From: an uncultured Muribaculaceae bacterium
Lineage (GTDB): Bacteria > Bacteroidota > Bacteroidia > Bacteroidales > Muribaculaceae
Length of the DNA: 10,981 nt
NCBI GenBank assembly: GCA_910589095.1
Contig: CAJUSN010000058.1
Coordinates: 2,773 to 13,753, forward strand
Reading direction: 5' to 3'
This document shows positions 5,853 to 10,981 of this stretch, in pieces. A program made the translations under genes and the position numbers. How positions within the stretch are numbered: the stretch's first letter is position 1; every line of letters begins with the position of its first letter. Below the pieces are notes generated by a model. It had not been told where the DNA came from. It worked only from the letters and a program-made list of their open reading frames with translations, and did no database searches.

Positions 5853-6602
5853 ATGAAAGTTGGATTTTTCGTTCCCTGCTACATCGACATGCTTGCACCG
5901 CAAGCTGCCATCTCCTCCTACAATTTGCTCCGGCGTTTTCCGCAATTGCAAGTGGAGTTCATAGAGCAGGGAGCCTGCTGCACGCTTCCGCTCACCGACA
6001 TGGGCTACACCCGCAAAGCGTGTGCGCTTGAAAAAAACCTCGTGCCGCTCATGCTCCCCTACGATGTCATAGTGGTGCCATCGGGGGTATGCACCGACCA
6101 GTTCCGCTATCATTTCGATTCCATAGAGCAGACCCACGAGGTGAAACGCCTGCGCGAATCGGTGTTCGACATAGTGGAATTTCTCCACGACATCCTCCAG
6201 GTGAAGGAACTACCATGGGCCCGCTTCCCCCACCGCGTGGCGCTGCATAACGGCTGCCACTCCCTCCGTTTTCTTCATCAGGCCCGCCCCTCCGAGCTTA
6301 TGATCCCTGACTTCTCCAAACCGGAGGCTTTGCTTAAAATGGTCGACGGACTGGAAGTGTGTTACGCCACCCGCCGCGACGAATGTTGCGGTTTTGGAGG
6401 CACCTTCTCAATGTGGGACGCACCCTGTGCCGGACAGCAGGGGCTCGACAAGGTGAATGATTATGTGGCCAATGGATTGGAATATGTGACTTCGGCCGAT
6501 TTCAGCTGCCTGCTCCACCAGCAGACTGTGGCCCGGAAGCATGGCATAAATCTGAAAATGTTCTATATCGCCGAGCTGCTCAACGGCGACGCCAAACCCT
6601 GA
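5853..6602 (+). CDS. lutA: L-lactate utilisation protein A, iron-sulfur (CCG domain) subunit
   Basis: LutA (YkgE) is the cysteine-rich subunit of the LutABC complex, which oxidises L-lactate to pyruvate. The 249-aa product has the two-repeat CCG layout known from heterodisulfide reductase and glycolate oxidase iron-sulfur subunits. The first repeat has C9 (FVPCY), C42-C43 and C80 (SGVC). The second has C135 (HNGCHS), C178-C179 in ECCGFGGTFS, and C219 (DFSCLLH). The second repeat is textbook. The first is unusual: the expected CCGQP reads CCTLP, and the sequence around it is divergent. All Cys ligands are nevertheless kept. It is first of three same-strand genes, with 37 bases to lutB. The start ATG is preceded by a C-rich tract (5833-5849) rather than a Shine-Dalgarno sequence. 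Confidence 0.9.
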   Translation: MKVGFFVPCYIDMLAPQAAISSYNLLRRFPQLQVEFIEQGACCTLPLTDMGYTRKACALEKNLVPLMLPYDVIVVPSGVCTDQFRYHFDSIEQTHEVKRLRESVFDIVEFLHDILQVKELPWARFPHRVALHNGCHSLRFLHQARPSELMIPDFSKPEALLKMVDGLEVCYATRRDECCGFGGTFSMWDAPCAGQQGLDKVNDYVANGLEYVTSADFSCLLHQQTVARKHGINLKMFYIAELLNGDAKP

Positions 6603-6639
6603 AAAACACCCCTATCCCTCTCCCTCACCATTTGCTCTC

Positions 6640-8025
6640 ATGAAACAAGTGAACCAAGTAAAACTCGGTGCCAGGTTCATTGCCGACACCCCTCACCGCG
6701 TGAGCCACGACCGTTGTCTGTGGGCCGCGCGTATGCGCCGCGACAAAGTTGCATCCGAAATCCCCGGATGGGAGGAGATGCGCGCCCTTGCCTCGCAAAT
6801 CAAGCGCCACACTCTGAGCAATCTCGATGAGTACCTGCGGCAGTTCGAGCAGCGCGCCACGGCCAACGGCGTTCACATACACTGGGCCCGCGATGCCGAG
6901 GCGCATAACGCAACCGTGCTTCGGCTTCTCAAAGAGCATGGTGCCACGGTGGTGACCAAAGGCAAATCAATGCTCATGGATGAATGTGACATGCGCCCCT
7001 ATCTTGAAAAAAACGGCATCGAGGTCTATGAGGCCGATCTTGGCGAGCGAATCCAGCAGCTCGACAATCAGCGCCCCTCCCATATCGTGATGCCCGCCAT
7101 ACATAAGCTGCGCTCCGACGTGGCCGCACTCTTTGCCAAGAAGTTGGGAAGCGATCCGGCCAACGACGATCCGCGCTATCTCAACTCCGTGATGCGACGC
7201 GACATGCGCCGCAACTACGTCAGGGTTCAGGCCGGAATGAGCGGTGTTAATTTCGCTGTGGCCGAAACAGGAGCCATTGTGGTGTGTACCAACGAGGGCA
7301 ACGCCGACATCTCGGCCGCACTGCCGCCACTCTACATAGCTTCTATGGGGATTGAAAAAGTAATTCCCCGTCAGTGCGACCTCGCCCTCTTCATCCGGCT
7401 CCTATCGCGCAGCGCCCTCGGCCTGTCCATTACACAATACACCTCCCACTATCTGCGCCCGCGCCCCGGTCAGGAAATGCACGTCATCATCGTCGACAAC
7501 GGTCGCTCGCGCCGACTGGCCGGCGAATACTGGGAGGTGCTGAAATGCATTCGCTGCGGTGCCTGCATGAACACATGCCCGGTATTCCGGCGCACATCGG
7601 GCCTAAGTTACGACGCCCCTTACATGGGCCCGATAGGCATTGTTCTCGAGCCCAGCTACAATCTCAACCGCTATGCCCGCCTCCCCTACTCCTGCACCCA
7701 TTGCGGTTCGTGTGGCAACGTGTGCCCCGTAAAGGTTCCCATCCCCGAACTCGTGTTTTATTGGCGCGATCTGATTGTGCGCAAACATAAGGATGAGTTG
7801 ACTCACCGTCTTGAAGAGGGGATGTTGAAATATGTGTTGCTTGATGCCCGCAATCTCTCGCTGGCCGAAAAACTCGGGCTTTGGGGACTTCGCACCCTCC
7901 CCGAATCGCTCCTCGACTCCCCTCTCAATCCATGGGCACGCGCTCACGCCAACCCGGAACCTCCGCAGGAAACTTTCCGCCAATATTACAACCGCATTCA
8001 CCGCTCCGATCACACAGATTCATAA
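6640..8025 (+). CDS. lutB: L-lactate utilisation protein B, LUD and ferredoxin-type iron-sulfur protein
   Basis: LutB (YkgF) is the electron-transfer core of the lactate oxidation complex. The 461-aa product has an N-terminal LUD domain (about residues 60-285, with GVNFAVAETGAIVVCTNEGN at 202-221). Two [4Fe-4S] motifs follow: CIRCGACMNTCP (Cys 303, 306, 309, 313) and CTHCGSCGNVCP (Cys 352, 355, 358, 362). A helical C-terminal segment resembling DUF3390 ends the protein. Both clusters have full ligand sets and the length matches the family. lutC starts 5 bases after its stop, which indicates coupling. The start at 6640 is supported by the conserved N-terminus. The leader 6607-6630 is C-rich, as before lutA. 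No lactate permease gene is adjacent. Confidence 0.96.
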   Translation: MKQVNQVKLGARFIADTPHRVSHDRCLWAARMRRDKVASEIPGWEEMRALASQIKRHTLSNLDEYLRQFEQRATANGVHIHWARDAEAHNATVLRLLKEHGATVVTKGKSMLMDECDMRPYLEKNGIEVYEADLGERIQQLDNQRPSHIVMPAIHKLRSDVAALFAKKLGSDPANDDPRYLNSVMRRDMRRNYVRVQAGMSGVNFAVAETGAIVVCTNEGNADISAALPPLYIASMGIEKVIPRQCDLALFIRLLSRSALGLSITQYTSHYLRPRPGQEMHVIIVDNGRSRRLAGEYWEVLKCIRCGACMNTCPVFRRTSGLSYDAPYMGPIGIVLEPSYNLNRYARLPYSCTHCGSCGNVCPVKVPIPELVFYWRDLIVRKHKDELTHRLEEGMLKYVLLDARNLSLAEKLGLWGLRTLPESLLDSPLNPWARAHANPEPPQETFRQYYNRIHRSDHTDS

Positions 8026-8030
8026 CACCC

Positions 8031-8606
8031 ATGTCACGCCACGGAATACTCTCAGCAATCTTCGCCGCACGTCCGCCCAAGGTGGAACTCCCGCGCGTAC
8101 CCGATTTCGCCGTCAGCGGCGACCCATTGGAAAATTTCATGTCCGCTCTTGCATCCTACGACGGCCGTGCACTCCGCTTTGCCTCGCGTGAAGAAGCCAT
8201 CAGCTGGCTCACGGAAAATGTCAGCAACAAAGAGGTAAAAGTGTTTTCAGCGCTCCGGGATTTCAAAGGAAACATTGACCGCTCTGATCTCCGCGATCCC
8301 CACGCAGCCCATGAGGTGGCGATCTGCGTGGCCCGTGGTGTGCTTGGCGTTGGCGAAACCGGCTCCGTGTGGGTGACCGATGAATCACTCGGCGTTCCGG
8401 CTGCTGCCCTTCTCTGCACGGATCTCTATCTTCTTCTACGCTCGGCCGACATTCTCCCGGGCATCCACCAAGCCTACCGCGCCATAAGCATGCGCCGGCT
8501 CACCTACGGTTCATTCTTCACCGGTCCGTCGGCCACAGCCGACATCGAAGCCGTCCGCGTCACCGGTGCCCAAGGGCCAGTCTCGCTCACCGTACTGCTT
8601 TACTGA
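8031..8606 (+). CDS. lutC: L-lactate utilisation protein C, LUD domain
   Basis: LutC (YkgG) is the small LUD-domain subunit of the LutABC complex. The start is placed at the ATG at 8031, 5 bases after lutB, giving 191 aa (MSRHGILSAIFAARPPKVEL). The frame is open upstream to 7881, but that extension overlaps the end of lutB by 145 bases and has a low-complexity composition, so it is rejected. Typical motifs are present: GVLGVGETGSVWVTDE (103-118), ILPGIHQAYRAI (141-152) and GPSATADIE (165-173). The C-terminal strand VTGAQGPVSLTVLL fits the family. A short N-terminal region is expected in LutC. Together with lutA and lutB it completes the operon; a pathway end product of pyruvate is family knowledge, not visible here. 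Confidence 0.92.
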   Translation: MSRHGILSAIFAARPPKVELPRVPDFAVSGDPLENFMSALASYDGRALRFASREEAISWLTENVSNKEVKVFSALRDFKGNIDRSDLRDPHAAHEVAICVARGVLGVGETGSVWVTDESLGVPAAALLCTDLYLLLRSADILPGIHQAYRAISMRRLTYGSFFTGPSATADIEAVRVTGAQGPVSLTVLLY

Positions 8607-8608
8607 TT

Positions 8609-8625
8609 GGTCCAGCGCGCGGACC
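8609..8625 (+). terminator. weak hairpin after lutC
   Basis: GGTCC (8609-8613) and GGACC (8621-8625) pair around AGCGCGC just after the lutC stop. There is no T-tract, so intrinsic termination here is doubtful. The larger hairpin at 8650-8682 may end both convergent transcripts. Confidence 0.25.
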
Positions 8626-8640
8626 TCATTCCGGGCGAGT

Positions 8641-8682
8641 TAAAAGAAACCGGGGACGGAAACTTGCTGCTTCCATCCCCGG
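8641..8682 (-). terminator. rho-independent terminator of the surface protein gene
   Basis: CCGGGGA (8650-8656) pairs with TCCCCGG (8676-8682), and inside it GGAA pairs with TTCC after a single mismatch, around a 9-base loop. On the minus strand it is followed by TTTCTTTTAA. It lies 19 bases beyond the stop at 8701, and also faces the convergent lut operon. Confidence 0.75.
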
Positions 8683-8700
8683 GAATAGGGTTAACAATGA

Positions 8701-10981
8701 TTACTCGCGTACGAGTTTAATGGGTATGGCATCGCCACCATGGGTTGCGTTGTCGTAGTTTGCTATTGAATAATCGGGAAGATAACCGGAGCCGTAGTCA
8801 CCCATCATGAAGTTCATATCAAAGTAGTTCATATCCCATGCTCCAGCTGAACCGTATGTTTTATTCAACCAGAAAAGTGCTCCGGGGCAGCCGGGGTTGT
8901 TATAGGGTATTGGTCGCATGGAGTTAGTAGCGCCAGTTAGCAATACTGTCGAACTTGAATAGCGCAACGTACCGAAATTGGCAAACGAAGTTTTGGTGAA
9001 ACCGCACATTGTGCGTCGGCCCGCTCCACGGGCACCCAGAGGGAAGAAAAGCTGATAAGCATTGGACGTGTTGTAGACCACAAATCCGCGCATACCGCGC
9101 GATGATGCCCGAGTAATGCCATATCCATTGTCTTCACCGTCGTTATCCCAATCCTCAAATCCATAAGCATCATCCACGAGAGTCGCTGTTTCGGTAGCGC
9201 CATCGGCATACAATACACCGATACCGAACTGTCCGTTGTCAATCAGGGCCTGATACTCAGCCTGTGTAGGAACACGATAGTGGCGAGTTTCATTATCAAC
9301 CTTAGCTTCGAAATGTGCCCACTCAAATTCCGCTTGTACCGTGTTGGCTCCAAACGCTTTTGAACTGCCATAAGCATTCGTAGTGGGATAGCCCTGAAGA
9401 TCCTGCCAGGTTGAGGATTTACCGTCTGTCAAAACAAACGTTCCACCTTGTCCGGGAGCTTGATTAACACCATAAGTTCCGTTGTTGGAAATAAGTATAC
9501 CTTTATAATTGCCTCGACGGAAGAATGTACCGAGTGAGAGCGGAGAAGCTGTCACAGTAGCTGTCACATATTTCCCGGAAGTATGTGTGGTACCAAACGG
9601 AGTGCTGGTATCGCAACTGAACAAATTGAAAGAACTCCAATATGTGCCGGTGCCCGCTACATCGAGCGGAGAAAAATATCCCTGTCGCACAAAGATAGAG
9701 TGCGAGCAATTGAAACCGTGATATTCAACCTCAATGATGGCACAGTGTGACCCTTTCTCAACACCCTTGCCATTGAAAATAATATTGAAATCAATTGGGG
9801 TGTCGGTATTGCCATACACGGCACCGGAACCATCAACGCCAGAGCCACCCGTGAGAGTAATGAACCCATCTGAGCCGGGTGAAACAGTCTTTATATATGC
9901 TCTCCATGCACCTTCCGACGTGAAACTATTGAAGCTGGCTGCATCAGCACCCTCTCGGCGAAGCAAGCGAACATGGAAAGGTGCGTTGTCGTTCCAGCGA
10001 CGCCAAACGCCCTTTGGATTCACAACGCGACGCACCTGGAACACAGGCATGTATTTCACGCGGGTAGTACCATTGGCAAACTTTGCAGTAATTTTCACCA
10101 TAGCCTTTCGTTGATAGGTATCGTAAGGATTGTTACCGCTGAATCCGGATATACTGAGCATGGATTTGGGACGGGTCCACATAGGCATATTGACTGTAAG
10201 TGAGCCATCGGAATTCTTTGTCACTGTACATTTGTTGTTACCCGAGCCCACAGGTTTGTCAACAACGCCACCTGCACTCCAGCCCGTAACAGTAAGATCG
10301 GCCTTGGAGAATGTGCGAATGTTCTGAGGTATGGTATTTCCGTCACCCTTACCGTAAAAATAATTCTTCAATTTGGTAAAGCTCTTTGAATACCAGTCAT
10401 CGGACGAATTGACAATCGTTGCCGGAAGATCTGTTTGCTGATTTCCTGGCACCATGAGTGCAAGGAATCCGGCCCAAATGGGCGTAACGTACTTGGGAGC
10501 AAGCTCATCGGTATAAGTCACTTGTGCCGTACCGGCTGAGTTATAAGGTCTTTGCAAGCCGTAATAATATCCATTATTAGTTATGGTAGCGTCTTGCACA
10601 GTATTGCCCGATGTACCCGATGAAGCCGGATATGTAAGTGCGTTGGTAGTGTTCTGCTTGCCTAAATTCAGATATACATTGCGGTTCCATTTGAAGTCCA
10701 TAATATCACTACCAAATGATTCCTTAGGCACAGAGTCACTGGAAGTGGGGTCGTAAGGAGCCCAATTGTTCTCAACGATCTCTACTGTGAGCTCTTGTGG
10801 GTCACCGACAAGACGGATGGGGAACTCAGAGCGCTGATTGTACATATAGCTCACATAGTAAGTCGGGATGTTGTAAATCACATTTTCCGGCTCAATATAT
10901 TCAATATGCCAGTCAGGCTGATTTGCCCAACCTTTGAAACCGAGTGTGAGCTTATAGTGATGGTTGCGGAGAGCATTGTAG
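8701..10981 (-). CDS. large surface protein, DUF4906/fimbrillin-like, N-terminus missing
   Basis: The frame is open to the right edge; 759 residues of the C-terminal part are visible. The first visible residues, RNHHYKLTLGFKGW, resemble the end of a fimbrillin or DUF4906 domain of Bacteroidales surface lipoproteins, where a basic-Asn-His-Tyr turn precedes a final beta strand. A beta-rich, Gly/Ser/Thr/Asn/aromatic middle follows. The last ~230 residues (about 9400 down to 8701) carry HYRVPTQAEYQALI, GYGITRASSRGMRGF and a closing GGDAIPIKLVRE. This resembles the FISUMP or lectin-like C-terminal domain of secreted Bacteroidales proteins, in which a YR(L/V)PT motif is usual. The protein is probably anchored to the outer membrane and exposed, with a role in adhesion or carbohydrate contact. 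The signal peptide, the lipobox and any partner fimbrial genes would lie outside the window. Class confidence is good; the exact domain names are inferred from motif resemblance. Confidence 0.8.
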   Translation of the reverse strand, partial: YNALRNHHYKLTLGFKGWANQPDWHIEYIEPENVIYNIPTYYVSYMYNQRSEFPIRLVGDPQELTVEIVENNWAPYDPTSSDSVPKESFGSDIMDFKWNRNVYLNLGKQNTTNALTYPASSGTSGNTVQDATITNNGYYYGLQRPYNSAGTAQVTYTDELAPKYVTPIWAGFLALMVPGNQQTDLPATIVNSSDDWYSKSFTKLKNYFYGKGDGNTIPQNIRTFSKADLTVTGWSAGGVVDKPVGSGNNKCTVTKNSDGSLTVNMPMWTRPKSMLSISGFSGNNPYDTYQRKAMVKITAKFANGTTRVKYMPVFQVRRVVNPKGVWRRWNDNAPFHVRLLRREGADAASFNSFTSEGAWRAYIKTVSPGSDGFITLTGGSGVDGSGAVYGNTDTPIDFNIIFNGKGVEKGSHCAIIEVEYHGFNCSHSIFVRQGYFSPLDVAGTGTYWSSFNLFSCDTSTPFGTTHTSGKYVTATVTASPLSLGTFFRRGNYKGILISNNGTYGVNQAPGQGGTFVLTDGKSSTWQDLQGYPTTNAYGSSKAFGANTVQAEFEWAHFEAKVDNETRHYRVPTQAEYQALIDNGQFGIGVLYADGATETATLVDDAYGFEDWDNDGEDNGYGITRASSRGMRGFVVYNTSNAYQLFFPLGARGAGRRTMCGFTKTSFANFGTLRYSSSTVLLTGATNSMRPIPYNNPGCPGALFWLNKTYGSAGAWDMNYFDMNFMMGDYGSGYLPDYSIANYDNATHGGDAIPIKLVRE

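Noticed and set aside
5721..6188. 155-codon minus-strand frame covering lutA and its upstream region
   Set aside because: It is antisense to the conserved N-terminal half of LutA and spans the intergenic region, with no family resemblance.
7881..8030. Extended lutC start inside lutB
   Set aside because: The extension overlaps lutB by 145 bases and its peptide is Pro/Arg/Ser-rich shadow sequence; the ATG at 8031 fits LutC length and operon spacing.

Overview
The window looks like a chromosomal segment of a gut-type Bacteroidales bacterium, most likely Muribaculaceae or a close relative. This is inferred from three things. Several genes are preceded by the Bacteroidetes -7 promoter element TAnnTTTG. 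Start codons generally lack Shine-Dalgarno sequences. The protein types fit: a DUF4906/fimbrillin-like surface protein, a prfB of Bacteroidia type and a compact lutABC operon. No tRNA, rRNA, CRISPR array or complete insertion sequence was seen.

Layout, left to right. At 1-189 (minus) an uncharacterised reading frame runs off the left edge. At 225-1292 (minus) is a Fic-family AMP-transferase with an N-terminal self-inhibitory motif and a C-terminal winged helix. It is preceded by operator-like direct and inverted repeats (1366-1409) and a GC-rich intergenic block of unknown nature. At 1695-2817 (minus) is prfB (release factor 2), split by a textbook +1 programmed frameshift site, with its own promoter and terminator. 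At 3039-3722 (plus) is an AT-rich two-gene cassette: a 56-aa charged protein whose stop codon abuts the start of a TacT-like GNAT acetyltransferase, with its own promoter and terminator, a probable toxin-antitoxin pair. At 3811-5613 (minus) is a long-chain acyl-CoA ligase. Divergent from it, 5853-8606 (plus) is lutABC, the iron-sulfur/LUD complex that oxidises L-lactate to pyruvate. At 8701-10981 (minus) is the C-terminal 759 residues of a large surface protein cut by the right edge.

Functionally the window mixes housekeeping (translation termination, fatty acid activation), anaerobic carbon metabolism (lactate oxidation) and accessory functions (Fic AMPylation, GNAT toxin module, surface adhesin-like protein). 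I do not see one large undescribed system. The points most worth following up are the GNAT cassette with a non-standard antitoxin, the repeats in front of the Fic gene, the SD-dependent prfB frameshift in a lineage that normally ignores SD sequences, and the divergent N-terminal half of LutA together with C-rich leaders in front of the lut genes.
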